A DNA stretch of 64,000 nt. Source: JAFMJV01 sp963814315. Lineage in GTDB: Bacteria; Chloroflexota; Limnocylindria; Limnocylindrales; CSP1-4. The position numbers were made by a program, and so were the translations under genes. Positions within the stretch are counted from its first letter, which is position 1. Each line of letters opens with the position of its first letter. Positions 35,451 to 44,356 of this stretch are shown here, in pieces. The stretch is from assembly GCA_963814315.1 (NCBI GenBank), contig CAWFCG010000001.1, positions 1-64,000 on the forward strand, read 5' to 3'. The notes beneath the pieces are model-generated. The model made no database searches, was not told where the DNA came from, and was given only the letters and a program-made list of their open reading frames with translations.

Positions 35451-35933
35451 TCAATGACCCAAGCGTAGTAGTCGCTTGCGCACGCGTTCGGCGGCGGCTG
35501 CATCGACACAAGCGACGAAGAGCGTGTCATCGCCAGCGATGGTGCCGAGCACGTCCTCCCAGTGTGCGCGGTCAAGAGCCGCAGCGATGGCGTGTGCCGT
35601 GCCGGGCACCGCCCGGATGACCAACATGGTGCCCGAACCACGCACGTCGATGGGCAGATCCAGCAGTAGACCTCGCAGGCGTTGCTCGCCGCTCTGCTCG
35701 ATGGCCACCTCCGCCGAGGGCAAGGCATAGACCTGTGCGCCATCGATGCGTACCTTGACCAGTCCCATCTCCGAGATATCACGGCTAACGGTCGCTTGCG
35801 TGACCAGGAAGCCCTTGTCGTGTAGCGCCGCCACCAGCTCACGCTGCGTGCGCGGACGACGGTCATGCACCACGTCTGCGATGGCCTGCTGCCGAGCCCG
35901 CTTGAGCACCTCTGAGGTGCCGCTGTTAGCCAT
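35451..35933 (-). CDS. argR: Arginine repressor ArgR
   Basis: A 160-residue regulator: winged helix N-terminus (QAIADVVHDRRPRTQRELVAAL, FLVTQATVSRDISEMGLVKV) and a C-terminal arginine-binding, hexamer-forming domain (VRGSGTMLVIRAVPGTAHAIAAALDR, GTIAGDDTLFVAC). It senses L-arginine and represses biosynthetic genes. No arg genes are in the window. It overlaps the end of uppP by eight bases and so belongs to the same transcript as hppA and uppP. Confidence 0.95.
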   Translation of the reverse strand: MANSGTSEVLKRARQQAIADVVHDRRPRTQRELVAALHDKGFLVTQATVSRDISEMGLVKVRIDGAQVYALPSAEVAIEQSGEQRLRGLLLDLPIDVRGSGTMLVIRAVPGTAHAIAAALDRAHWEDVLGTIAGDDTLFVACVDAAAAERVRKRLLRLGH

Positions 35934-36756
35934 TCAGCAGGAGCAGCACGAGGAAGACGGCGGCGGCCACCAGTCGGTAGGCGATGAAGATACCGGTGCT
36001 GTGGCTGCGCAGGTAGCGGAGCAGGATCCCGATGGCCAGCCAGCCGGACACGGCCGCGGCGATGACGCCCGCGGCCAACGCCGCGACATCGAGGTCGCCG
36101 ACCTCGCCGGTCACGAAGTGGCGGGCCTTCCAGAGCCCGGCGCCGGCGATGATGGGGATGCCCATGAGGAACGCGAATTGCGCTGCGGATTCCCGCTCCA
36201 GGCCGCGAAACAGGCCGGCCGCCAGGGTGATGCCGGAGCGGCTGATACCGGGGAAGAGCGCCAGTGCCTGGGCTCCACCGATGAGCGCAGCGTCCGCCCA
36301 CTCGACGCGATCGAGGTCGCGGTCCCGAGTCCCGAGCCGTTCAGCCAGCCACAGGAGGGCGGCGCCGATGACCAGCGTCAGCGGGATGACGATCATCGAT
36401 TCACGGAAGAACGAATCGATGAAACCCTCGAGGAGCACGCCCATCAGGGCGGCCGGGATGATCGTGAGCAGGAGCACCACGGCCAGCTTGCGCCTGGGGT
36501 CGCCGGCCAGCGATCGCTCGCGCAGCGCGGCCCAACCGGCCGAGATGAGCTCGAGCACATCACGCCAGAAATAGAGCAGCAGCGCCGCGAGCGTGCCCAT
36601 GTGCAGCATGACCACGAACTCGGCGCTGTTGATGAAAGCGTCATCCCAACCCAGCACCTCCGGCAGCAGGATGAGATGCGCCGAGGATGAGATGGGCAGG
36701 AATTCGGTTAGCCCCTGGACCACCCCGATGATGATGGCCTGGACGATCTGATCCAA
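35926..36756 (-). CDS. uppP: Undecaprenyl-diphosphatase
   Basis: An eight-helix membrane enzyme of 276 residues that recycles undecaprenyl pyrophosphate for peptidoglycan synthesis. QGLTEFLPISSSAHLIL at residues 14-30 is motif 1 and FPGISRSGITLAAGLFRGL motif 2, both needed for phosphate hydrolysis. It lies 57 bases after the H+-pyrophosphatase gene and overlaps argR by eight bases. BacA homologues raise bacitracin tolerance when overproduced. Confidence 0.96.
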   Translation of the reverse strand: MDQIVQAIIIGVVQGLTEFLPISSSAHLILLPEVLGWDDAFINSAEFVVMLHMGTLAALLLYFWRDVLELISAGWAALRERSLAGDPRRKLAVVLLLTIIPAALMGVLLEGFIDSFFRESMIVIPLTLVIGAALLWLAERLGTRDRDLDRVEWADAALIGGAQALALFPGISRSGITLAAGLFRGLERESAAQFAFLMGIPIIAGAGLWKARHFVTGEVGDLDVAALAAGVIAAAVSGWLAIGILLRYLRSHSTGIFIAYRLVAAAVFLVLLLLNG

Positions 36757-36813
36757 TCGGACCTCCGGTTGACCGGCGAGTCAGCGCCCGCCGGTCGGAG
36801 GTCGGGAGCTGGG

Positions 36814-39030
36814 TTAGCGGATGAAGAGCGGCGCGAAGACCAGGGTCAGCGTGGCAAGCAGCTTCACCAGGACGTGCAGCGAAGGTCCGGCGGTGTCCTT
36901 GAAGGGATCGCCGACGGTGTCGCCGACGACGGCCGCAGCGTGGGCATCGGAACCTTTGCCCAGGACATTGCCGTCGTCATCGGTGAGGTTACCTGCTTCG
37001 ATGAATTTCTTGGCGTTGTCCCAGGCGCCGCCGCTGTTGTTGAGATAGGTCGCCAGCAGCACGCCGGAGATGGTCCCGACCATGAGCAGGCCGGCTACGG
37101 CCTCGTAACCCAGGATGATGCCGACCGCCAACGGGGTGGCGATGGCAACCACGCCCGGCGGGATCATCTGGCGCAGGGCCGACTTGGTGGTGATGTCCAC
37201 CACGCGGGAGTAGTCCGGCCGCTGGGTGTAGTCCATGATGCCGGGCATCTCACGGAACTGGCGACGCACCTCGACGATGATGTCGCCGGCCGTGTTGCCC
37301 ACGGCGCGGATGGCCAGGGCGCTGAAGACGTACACCAGCATGGCCGCGATGAAGGCTGCCACGAAGACTGACACGTTGGCCAGGTTCACGGTGTCCATCA
37401 GGGGCATGCCACGAGCGAAGAGCGCGACGTTGACCTTGTCGATGTAGGCCTGGAACAGCAGGAAGGCGGCAAGGCTGGCGGAAGCGATGGCGAAGCCCTT
37501 GGTCAGGGCCTTGGTGGTGTTGCCGACCGCATCGAGCTTGTCGGTGATCTCACGCGCGGAGCCTTCGGCCTTGGAGAACTCGGCGATGCCACCGGCGTTG
37601 TCCGTGATGGGACCGAAGGTGTCCATGGCCAGGATGTAGGCGGTGGTCATGAGCATGCCCATGGTGGCCACGGCGGTGCCGAATACGCCACCGACGTTGC
37701 GACCATCCTCGGGGTTGACGATGCCGGCCTGGTCGCCCAGCCAGAAGCTGGCGATGAGTGCGATACCGATGACCAGCGCGGTCACGAAGGTCGTCTCAAA
37801 GCCCACTGCGGTACCGGCGATGATGTTGGTCGCGGGGCCGGTCTTGGAGGCCTTGGCGATGTCCTTGACTGGTCGCCACTTGCCGGCGGTGTAGTACTGC
37901 GTGATATAGACGAAGGCGACGCTGGTGGCCAGGCCGACCACGCCGCAGAGGAAGAACCAGACCCAGGTGGGGATGTCGTAGTTGCCTGTGAAGGTGCCCG
38001 TATCGAGCAGCAGGATGCTGACGATCAAGATGCCCACGACCGACAGCAGTGTGGTCGCCCAATAGCCGCGGTTGAGTATCTTCATGGGGTCTTCGTCCTC
38101 GCTGCCGCGGACGAAGTACATGGCCACCATCGTGGCCAGCAGGCCAAAGGCGCGCACCACGAGCGGGAAGAAGATCCACGCTTCAGGATTGGGCCAGCCG
38201 GACGAGACAGCGATGAGGTAGATGGCCGTGCCCAGGATCATGGCACCGATGTTCTCGGCGGCGGTCGACTCGAAGAGGTCGGCACCGCGGCCGGCGCAGT
38301 CACCGACGTTGTCGCCGACCAGGTCGGCGATGACCGCAGCGTTGCGGGGGTCATCCTCAGGGATGCCCTTCTCCACCTTGCCCACGAGGTCGGCGCCGAC
38401 GTCCGCCGCCTTGGTGTAGATACCACCGCCCAGCTGGGCGAACAGCGCCACGAACGAGGCACCGAAGCCAAAGCCGACGATGATGAACGGCGCGATGGCG
38501 TACGAGACCTCCTCGAAGAGGATCTCGTAGACCGTGAAGATGCCCCACACGCCGAGCAGCGAGAGTGCCACCACGAGGAAGCCCGAGACGGCGCCGCCAC
38601 GCATGGCGACCTGGACGGCCGCGACGAGGCTGGTGCGGGCGGCAGCCGCGGTGGGAACGTTGGCGCGGACGCTGACCGACATGCCGATGATCCCGGCCGC
38701 CATCGAGGCGATGGCACCGACCAGGAATGCGATGCCCGTCAGGATACCCAGCTCGAGGCCGAAGATGGGCGTCTCAGCGACCTCCTCGGTATCGACGAGG
38801 GCGATGATGGCCGCGACCACGAACGTGCCTACGATGGCGAGGATGGCGATCGTCGAGTACTGCCGCTTGATGAAGGCATTGGCGCCCTCAAGGATGGTGC
38901 CGCCGACCTCCTGCATCGCTTCTGGTCCCTTGTCGCGCGACAGGACGTCCCGCGCTAACCAGATGGCGAAGATGACGGCGGCTATCCCGGCTATCGGGAT
39001 GATCCAGTACACGATGTCAGTCAAGTTCAC
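36814..39030 (-). CDS. hppA: Membrane-bound proton-translocating pyrophosphatase
   Basis: Couples pyrophosphate hydrolysis to proton export. The 738-residue protein has about 16 hydrophobic segments and the catalytic stretch DVGADLVGKVEKGIPEDDPRN, then DNVGDCAGRGADLFES. The sequence GNTTKALTKGFAIAS carries a Lys at the position that marks K+-independent enzymes (Ala in K+-dependent ones). It starts with GTG behind GGAAAGG. The next gene releases phosphate from a pyrophosphate lipid, which is thematically close but not proof of a joint function. Confidence 0.96.
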   Translation of the reverse strand: MNLTDIVYWIIPIAGIAAVIFAIWLARDVLSRDKGPEAMQEVGGTILEGANAFIKRQYSTIAILAIVGTFVVAAIIALVDTEEVAETPIFGLELGILTGIAFLVGAIASMAAGIIGMSVSVRANVPTAAAARTSLVAAVQVAMRGGAVSGFLVVALSLLGVWGIFTVYEILFEEVSYAIAPFIIVGFGFGASFVALFAQLGGGIYTKAADVGADLVGKVEKGIPEDDPRNAAVIADLVGDNVGDCAGRGADLFESTAAENIGAMILGTAIYLIAVSSGWPNPEAWIFFPLVVRAFGLLATMVAMYFVRGSEDEDPMKILNRGYWATTLLSVVGILIVSILLLDTGTFTGNYDIPTWVWFFLCGVVGLATSVAFVYITQYYTAGKWRPVKDIAKASKTGPATNIIAGTAVGFETTFVTALVIGIALIASFWLGDQAGIVNPEDGRNVGGVFGTAVATMGMLMTTAYILAMDTFGPITDNAGGIAEFSKAEGSAREITDKLDAVGNTTKALTKGFAIASASLAAFLLFQAYIDKVNVALFARGMPLMDTVNLANVSVFVAAFIAAMLVYVFSALAIRAVGNTAGDIIVEVRRQFREMPGIMDYTQRPDYSRVVDITTKSALRQMIPPGVVAIATPLAVGIILGYEAVAGLLMVGTISGVLLATYLNNSGGAWDNAKKFIEAGNLTDDDGNVLGKGSDAHAAAVVGDTVGDPFKDTAGPSLHVLVKLLATLTLVFAPLFIR

Positions 39031-39288
39031 ACCCTTTCCATGAGTACGAGCGATGCACGGTTGCGCTGCACGGATCCCAGCACAGGAGCCTGTAGGCGCC
39101 CATAGGCGCGCAACGGCGCGCTACGAATCGGCACAAGTATGGGTTTCTCCTGGGCTGCGCGACGCGTGCTTACAAGCACGTCGGTCGATGCCATCGGTCA
39201 CGATCGAGCAGTCCGAACGGTCCCCGCCGGGGTGGATGGCGGCGGGTGGCGACCCGGCGGGCGGCGAGCGTTCGGGGTCACACGGTCT
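39031..39288. other. Intergenic region between ndk and hppA with two short palindromes
   Basis: No gene is seen. A perfect 7-bp palindrome, CGTGCTT-AC-AAGCACG, lies at 39165-39180 and a GCGCGC-AACG-GCGCGC hairpin near 39106-39121. Either could be a terminator of ndk or an operator ahead of hppA; neither has a T-run. Confidence 0.35.
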
Positions 39289-39744
39289 CTACGACTCGAC
39301 GATCCAGGCGTCGACATCGCGCCGGTAGTCGAGGAGCTCCGGTTCCTTGAACCAGAGGGCCAGCTCCGTGGCGGCGTTCTCAGGGCTGTCGGAGGCGTGC
39401 ACGATGTTCATGCCGGTCTCCAGGGCAAGGTCACCCCGGATCGAGCCGGGCGCAGCCTCGTTGGGACGGGTAGCGCCATTGATGGCACGGCAGACCTCGA
39501 TGGCCTTGGGGCCTTCCACCGCCATTGCCACCAGCGGTCCCGAGGTGATGAACTCGATCAAGCCGGCGAAGAACGGCTTGTCCGAGTGGACGGCATAGTG
39601 GCGCTCGGCAAGAGAGCGATCGGACTGCATGAGCTTGAGACCGGCGATGCGCAGGCCACGTGACTCGTAGCGGTCGATGACGCGGCCGACGAGCTGGCGC
39701 TGGACGCCATCGGGCTTGATCAGGATGAGGGTGCGCTCGCTCAC
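39289..39744 (-). CDS. ndk: Nucleoside-diphosphate kinase
   Basis: Transfers phosphate from ATP to other NDPs. The 151-residue length is slightly above the usual 135-145. TLILIKPDGVQRQLVGRVI opens the fold, and the phosphohistidine is in MNIVHASDSPENA. The start is a GTG whose first bases overlap the stop of the upstream Pro-rich gene (GTGA). A long upstream extension of the frame is antisense-like filler and is not used. Confidence 0.95.
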   Translation of the reverse strand: MSERTLILIKPDGVQRQLVGRVIDRYESRGLRIAGLKLMQSDRSLAERHYAVHSDKPFFAGLIEFITSGPLVAMAVEGPKAIEVCRAINGATRPNEAAPGSIRGDLALETGMNIVHASDSPENAATELALWFKEPELLDYRRDVDAWIVES

Positions 39745-41270
39745 ATGGGCTCCTTCGATGACGGCCCCGCCGAGAGGGCCTGGTGGGCTTGCTGGTAGGC
39801 TGCGGCGGCCTCGATGTCCCGACCGAGCAACCGGTAGGCATCGCCCCGGACCAAGTGGATGGCCGTGAGGTCGCCACTTCCCGGCGCGGCAGCAGATGCG
39901 GCTCGGTCGGCCGCGGACAAGATGATAGGGGCCAGTGCAGGGTCCAGGCGGAGAAGCACAGCCAGGCGTCCTGACGCCGCGGCAGTGGCGCCCGCGGCGA
40001 CTTCGCGATCTACCGCCTCGAGCTCCTCGCCCGCGAGTCGGCCACTGACCACCACCGCGCTGGTGCTGGTCGCACCGCCGGGCAGTCCCAGGCCACCACG
40101 GCCGAGCGGAGCGGCGATGATCTGGTCGGCTGTCGCGAAGGTGATCGGCGCCAGCTTCCACGTGTCGCGGGTGGCGGCGGCAACCTCGCTGCCACCGACG
40201 AGCAGGCCCCAGCGGCCGGGGGCAGGGGCGTCGACGTCCATCCAGCCGTCGTTGGCGGGCGTCCAGATGGGGGCGCGCAGTTCCAGGGCGAAGAGCATGT
40301 CGATGGCGTCGCCGATGCGCTCCTGCACAGACCGTGCCACTTCATCCGCGTCGGCAGCAGCACCCGACGCAGCAAGGGCCTCGGCGATGATCAGCGCGGC
40401 CAGCGGCTCATCCCCTCCGGACGCCTGGTGTGCCCGCGCGGCGTCGGCGGCACCCTCCAGATCGCCGCTGCGCCAACGCGCTTCTGCGAGATCCGCCATA
40501 GCGTCGCGATCGAGCGTGCCGGAACCGGCCATCTGCTCGAGTGTGGCGCGCGCCAGCGTGAGCAACCCGCCACGGAGATGCAACCGCGCCAACCGTGCAT
40601 CGGGGGAGCGCCCGACGGCTGCTGATTGATCGTCCGTCGGTCCGGGGACGGGCACATCAGAGGTCGCCGTGGGTATCGCGATGGGCACCGAGCCACCCGG
40701 GCGAGGACGCGGCGTGGCCGGCACGGGCGGAGATGGTGCTGCCGGTGGCACGGATGGTTGGGGTGGTGGGGCGTAGCTTGGCGCAGTCCGCGGTGGCGCC
40801 AACGGCACGGGGCCAGATGCCAGGGGCGCCATCTGGCGAGGTCCGGGTCGAGGCGGAGGCACGGGGGATCCCGGTGGCGGGGGCATGCCGCGCGGTGCGC
40901 CCTGGGGACCTGAAGGAGGGTACGGACGTGGACCCTGGAGCGGCCACGCGCCTTGCGGAGGCGGGGGCGAGGGCGAGGGCTGCGGGGGTTGCGCGTGCAG
41001 GGGCTGCGCCTGCGGGGGCGGAGGTTGCGCACGCGGCGGAGGCGAGCCCTGGGGGAGCGGAGTCGGGCCCTGGGGCGGCATCGATGCCTGCGGGGCTGCT
41101 GGCGCCTCTTGGGTTCGGTACGGCTCTGGCCCCGAGGGCGACTCCGGGGGTCCATGCGGCGTGGGGCCCTGGTCGGGCATGGGACCTTGACTGGGCACCG
41201 GACCCTGGTTGGGCGTGGGGCTCTGGATCGGCACCGGACCCTGGCTCGGCGCGCGCCCGTCTTCGCTCAT
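39741..41270 (-). CDS. Proline-rich protein with C-terminal TPR-like helices
   Basis: A 509-residue protein. Residues 1-210 are low complexity, rich in Pro, Gly and Gln (SQGP, PPQ, PPPP repeats); residues 220-509 are Ala-rich helices with TPR character (ARLHLRGGLLTLARATLEQM, AEARWRSGDLEGAADAARAHQ, GDAYRLLGRDIEAAAAYQQA). There is no signal peptide or clear membrane segment. It overlaps both neighbours (ATGA with the M16 peptidase, GTGA with ndk), so it is co-translated with them. A cytosolic scaffold role is the most I would infer. Confidence 0.7.
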   Translation of the reverse strand: MSEDGRAPSQGPVPIQSPTPNQGPVPSQGPMPDQGPTPHGPPESPSGPEPYRTQEAPAAPQASMPPQGPTPLPQGSPPPRAQPPPPQAQPLHAQPPQPSPSPPPPQGAWPLQGPRPYPPSGPQGAPRGMPPPPGSPVPPPRPGPRQMAPLASGPVPLAPPRTAPSYAPPPQPSVPPAAPSPPVPATPRPRPGGSVPIAIPTATSDVPVPGPTDDQSAAVGRSPDARLARLHLRGGLLTLARATLEQMAGSGTLDRDAMADLAEARWRSGDLEGAADAARAHQASGGDEPLAALIIAEALAASGAAADADEVARSVQERIGDAIDMLFALELRAPIWTPANDGWMDVDAPAPGRWGLLVGGSEVAAATRDTWKLAPITFATADQIIAAPLGRGGLGLPGGATSTSAVVVSGRLAGEELEAVDREVAAGATAAASGRLAVLLRLDPALAPIILSAADRAASAAAPGSGDLTAIHLVRGDAYRLLGRDIEAAAAYQQAHQALSAGPSSKEPM

Positions 41271-42529
41271 GGCAGTCGCAGTGCCGCTTCGAGGCGACCG
41301 GAGTCGAGGTCCGGCCCGATGACGGCCCCACACAGCAGCTGGTCGTGGAACAATCGGCCAGCCAACGCCTGGATGTCGTCCGCCGTCACGGCTCGCAAGG
41401 CCTCGATCACCTCGTCCATCGTCATCACTCGGTCGTGCATCGCCTCCTGGCTACCCAGGAATGATGCCATCGCGCGGGTTTCTTCCAACCGTAACTCGAG
41501 ACGTCCCATGGCGTAATTGCGAGCCCGCTCCAATTCGGCCGAGGGGACCGGCTCATCGCGCAGGCGAGATAGCTCCGCGAGAACGCCGCGCATGGCGGGG
41601 AGCACATCGTCGGCATCGACGCCCATGTACACCTGGAGGGTGCCGGTATCGGTGTAGTCGGTCTGGAAGGAGTGGACGTCGTAGGCCAGGCCATCCTCCT
41701 CGCGGATCTTCATGAACAGGCGTGATGATGATCCGTCACCGAGTACGGTGTTCAGCAGATCGAGCGTCCATTGGTCGACATGGTCGCGCGGTAGACCTGG
41801 CAGCCCAAGGCTGACATGGGCCTGCGCCGTGGGCCGATCATCCAGGCGCATCCGCTCGACCGGACCGTGTGGTGCCGGCAGGTACGGCTGGGCGACGCCG
41901 CTGCCACGGCCGAACGAGCGGTCCACAAGCTCGACCGCATCCTGGTGGTCGATATCACCAGCGACTGCTACCACCATATTCGAGGGCTGGTAGGCGGCGG
42001 ACCAGAAATCGCGAATGTCGTTGTCGGTCAGCCCGCGTACCGACGCCTCATCGCCGGCGATCTCCCATCCCAGGGGTGCATCGCCGAAGAAGGCCTCGTC
42101 CCAGACATTGAAGATGTACTGGCCGGGATCGTCGCGGTAGGAGCGGATCTCGTCGATGATGATCTCGCGTTCGTGGGCGATGTCGGCGCTGCGGAGGCGT
42201 GGCCGCAGAGTCAGCTCAGCGAGCACGTGAATGCCGAGCTGTGCCTGACGCACCGGCAACCGCACCCAGTAGATGGTGGTCTCACGGTCCGTGGCCGCGT
42301 TGCTGCTGCCGCCGACGCCCTCGATGGCATCGGAGACGTCGCGGGTGGTGGCCAGATCGCGGGTGCCCTTGAAGGTGATGTGCTCCATGAAGTGCGCCAG
42401 ACCCGACTTCTCACGGATCTCGCCACGCGAACCAGCCATGACATAGACAGCCGCCGACAGCGAGCGCATGCCGGGCAGACGAGCGGAGATGACGCGCGGC
42501 CCATCAGGCAGCGCCGTACGTTCGAACAT
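41267..42529 (-). CDS. M16-family zinc metallopeptidase
   Basis: A 420-residue pitrilysin/processing-peptidase type protein. The inverted zinc motif HFMEH is at residues 46-50, preceded by VYVMAGSRGEIREKSGLA, with the distal Glu in the AHEREIIIDEI region. The C-terminal inactive half begins near residue 190 (PHGPVERMRLDDRPTAQAHVSLGLPG). Members cleave small peptides in the cytosol or process precursors. The ATG at 42529 follows a TACGAT box by nine bases with no ribosome site, so a leaderless start is likely; a longer frame to 42694 is disregarded. Confidence 0.92.
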   Translation of the reverse strand: MFERTALPDGPRVISARLPGMRSLSAAVYVMAGSRGEIREKSGLAHFMEHITFKGTRDLATTRDVSDAIEGVGGSSNAATDRETTIYWVRLPVRQAQLGIHVLAELTLRPRLRSADIAHEREIIIDEIRSYRDDPGQYIFNVWDEAFFGDAPLGWEIAGDEASVRGLTDNDIRDFWSAAYQPSNMVVAVAGDIDHQDAVELVDRSFGRGSGVAQPYLPAPHGPVERMRLDDRPTAQAHVSLGLPGLPRDHVDQWTLDLLNTVLGDGSSSRLFMKIREEDGLAYDVHSFQTDYTDTGTLQVYMGVDADDVLPAMRGVLAELSRLRDEPVPSAELERARNYAMGRLELRLEETRAMASFLGSQEAMHDRVMTMDEVIEALRAVTADDIQALAGRLFHDQLLCGAVIGPDLDSGRLEAALRLP

Positions 42530-42906
42530 CGGGGAGCCATCGTACACGGGCTGCGCGTGCGAGCCTCTGCGAGCCGGCACGATCCCGCCGGTGCCTGCGT
42601 GAGACGGCTTGTGTCCGTCGCTTGGCCCGTGGGGTGGGCGAACACTTGGTACCGGCGCCCGGCCGCCTGGTTGCCTGCGCGCTACCCGCCCCATGGGTCA
42701 TCCAGCGGAGCGGGTGGTTGGACCAGGGAGCTTCAACGCGATTTCACCCGTGGGGCGGGTGAAACGGCAGCTATGCCGTCGGATGATGCGCCTGATGGGT
42801 GAAACAGCCGGTCCAGCGGGGGGTGATCCTCACATCGGGCGGCGTACTCCGTCGCCTCACCCGCCGGGAGGGTAGCTGGCCCCCGGCGCCCAGGCGAACT
42901 CCCCGG
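42530..42906. repeat. Gene-free region with palindromic repeat elements (set B)
   Basis: No gene is supported here apart from the M16 promoter at its left edge. It holds a perfect hairpin TTTCACCCG-TGGGG-CGGGTGAAA (42742-42764), CCCGCCCCATGGGTCATC (42685-42702, an 18-base inverted match to set A), a GTCCAGCGG element and a TCACCCGCCGGGAGGGT element near 42857. They share sequences with set A at 29.8-30.0 kb, 13 kb away, and look like copies of a short mobile or REP-like palindrome. Confidence 0.6.
42539..42544 (-). promoter_or_regulatory. -10 box (TACGAT) of the M16 peptidase gene
   Basis: TACGAT on the minus strand ends nine bases before the ATG, without a ribosome site between them. This is the same arrangement seen at several other starts in the window. 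Confidence 0.4.
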
Positions 42907-43426
42907 CTATCCCTCGGCGCCGGCGTCCTCAGCTGGATCAGCTGCCGAAGGGCCTTCACCCTCAGCCATCGCATCCGATCCACCGAACGCACCAAGTTCC
43001 ATCTGGATGTAGCCGGGCGTCATCTGGAACGGCAGCTGCTCCTGGACGTTGTCATCCACTCCACCGCCGGGCGGTGGCACGAACTCCAGCACCACTCGCT
43101 CGTCACCCTGGACCAGCGTGTAGGTGATGAGCTGATCGGGTCGCGTCTCGAACTCAAGATGCTCCCAGGACGCCACCGAGAGGCAGATCGACAGCGGCGT
43201 GAAGAACGATGAGACGTCAGGCCGGTCGGCCACGATGCGTTCGACCCAGCCGGTGCCGTGGGAGATCGATCTCCCGCCCCCGCAGATAGCGATACGCCAC
43301 GGTCTGTCGCAACAGCGGGCGCAGCAGGTGATAGATGTCCACGGGGTTCGAAGCCAGACCGGCGTTGACGAAGAACTTCGCCGGTGGCTCGCTCGACACA
43401 CACCCTCCCGTAGCACTCGGCCCCAT
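42907..43426 (-). pseudogene. Hypothetical protein gene split by a frameshift
   Basis: Two frames join near 43257. The first reads PPAKFFVNAGLASNPVDIYHLL and QTVAYRYLRGREIDLP; the second continues GTGWVERIVADRPDVSSFFT, LSVASWEHLEFETRPDQLIT and GDERVVLEFVPPPGG, ending in an acidic tail. Together they would make about 172 residues. I do not recognise the family. A one-base change reconnects the frames, so it is either a young pseudogene or a sequence error. It is divergent from coaX. Confidence 0.6.
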
Positions 43427-43519
43427 CCGCCAACGGGCCGCCCAAGACGACGATGTTGATGGTATCGCAGCACCGCGGCCTGGATGTGCCAGCACCGCAG
43501 CCGACCGATCCGGTGGCCC

Positions 43520-43525
43520 TATCAT
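43520..43525 (+). promoter_or_regulatory. -10 box (TATCAT) of the coaX-panC transcript
   Basis: TATCAT ends six bases before the coaX GTG. No Shine-Dalgarno sequence fits, so transcription probably begins at the start codon. Confidence 0.5.
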
Positions 43526-43531
43526 CGCAAC

Positions 43532-44356
43532 GTGATCCTGGCAGTCGATATCGGCAACAGCGCCGCCAAGGCCGCGATCGTCGAGGGCAGTGCGGTCCTT
43601 GAGTCGGGCCGCCTTGACACGTCGGGTGCGGGCAGCGATGACCTGCTCGACGGTTTGCGCGTGCTGGCCGGCACACTCGACCTTGCGCCGGCCGGCATCA
43701 TCGCGGTGAGCGTGGTCGATCGTTGGACCGAACGGCTGGAGCGGGCCGCCGATGCGCTGGGCCTGCCGCTCACCGTGGTCGCCGCCAGCCATATCCCCAT
43801 CAGCACCGCGCTCGTGCGGCCCGATACCACCGGTACCGATCGACTGCTCGCCGCCTGGGCTGCCTCGACCCTCTACGGCTCACCGGTGATCGTGGTCGAC
43901 CTGGGCACGGCCACCACGGTCGATGCGGTCGATGCTGACGGCTTCTTCCAGGGTGGCGCTATCCTGCCCGGCCTGGCCCTCGCCGCCGACGCGCTCGCCG
44001 AAGGGACTTCGCGCCTGCCGCGCGTGGAACTGGGTCTGCCGCGCGACGCCATCGGCGCCGACACCACCACGGCGGTCCAGAGCGGCATCGTCATCGGCCA
44101 CATCGGTGCCGTGCGCGAACTGGCGATGCGGATGGACGCGCGCGTGAACCCGCACGACCCCCGCACGAGACCCACGCGCGTCATCGTCTGTGGCGGCCAT
44201 TCCGCTGCTCCCTGGGCAGAGGCCGCGTGGCGCACGGCCGCCTCACCCTCGCTGCCCGTGATCGCCGACGCACTTGAGCCCGACCTCGTGCTCAAAGGGC
44301 TGGGTATGCTCGCCGAGCACATGGGCGCCCGACTGACCACAGGAGCCTCACGATGA
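43532..44356 (+). CDS. coaX: Type III pantothenate kinase
   Basis: Phosphorylates pantothenate, the first step of coenzyme A synthesis. The 274-residue protein has VILAVDIGNSAAKAAIVEG (phosphate loop), DTTGTDRLLAAWAA with the catalytic Asp, VIVVDLGTATTVDAVDADG and GGAILPGLALAADALAEGTSRLP, all standard for the ATP-dependent, feedback-insensitive CoaX. The frame begins at a GTG right after a -10 box. It overlaps coaBC by ATGA and leads a coaX-coaBC-panB-panC unit. Confidence 0.95.
   Translation: MILAVDIGNSAAKAAIVEGSAVLESGRLDTSGAGSDDLLDGLRVLAGTLDLAPAGIIAVSVVDRWTERLERAADALGLPLTVVAASHIPISTALVRPDTTGTDRLLAAWAASTLYGSPVIVVDLGTATTVDAVDADGFFQGGAILPGLALAADALAEGTSRLPRVELGLPRDAIGADTTTAVQSGIVIGHIGAVRELAMRMDARVNPHDPRTRPTRVIVCGGHSAAPWAEAAWRTAASPSLPVIADALEPDLVLKGLGMLAEHMGARLTTGASR

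Noticed and set aside
39165..39180. CGTGCTT-AC-AAGCACG palindrome as a terminator or repressor site
   Set aside because: Loop too short for a stable terminator, no T-run, and no second copy in the window to support an operator.
40595..41464. 289-codon plus-strand frame rich in Arg/Gly opposite the Pro-rich gene
   Set aside because: It mirrors the low-complexity Pro codons of the minus-strand gene, which is held in place by ATGA and GTGA overlaps with its neighbours.
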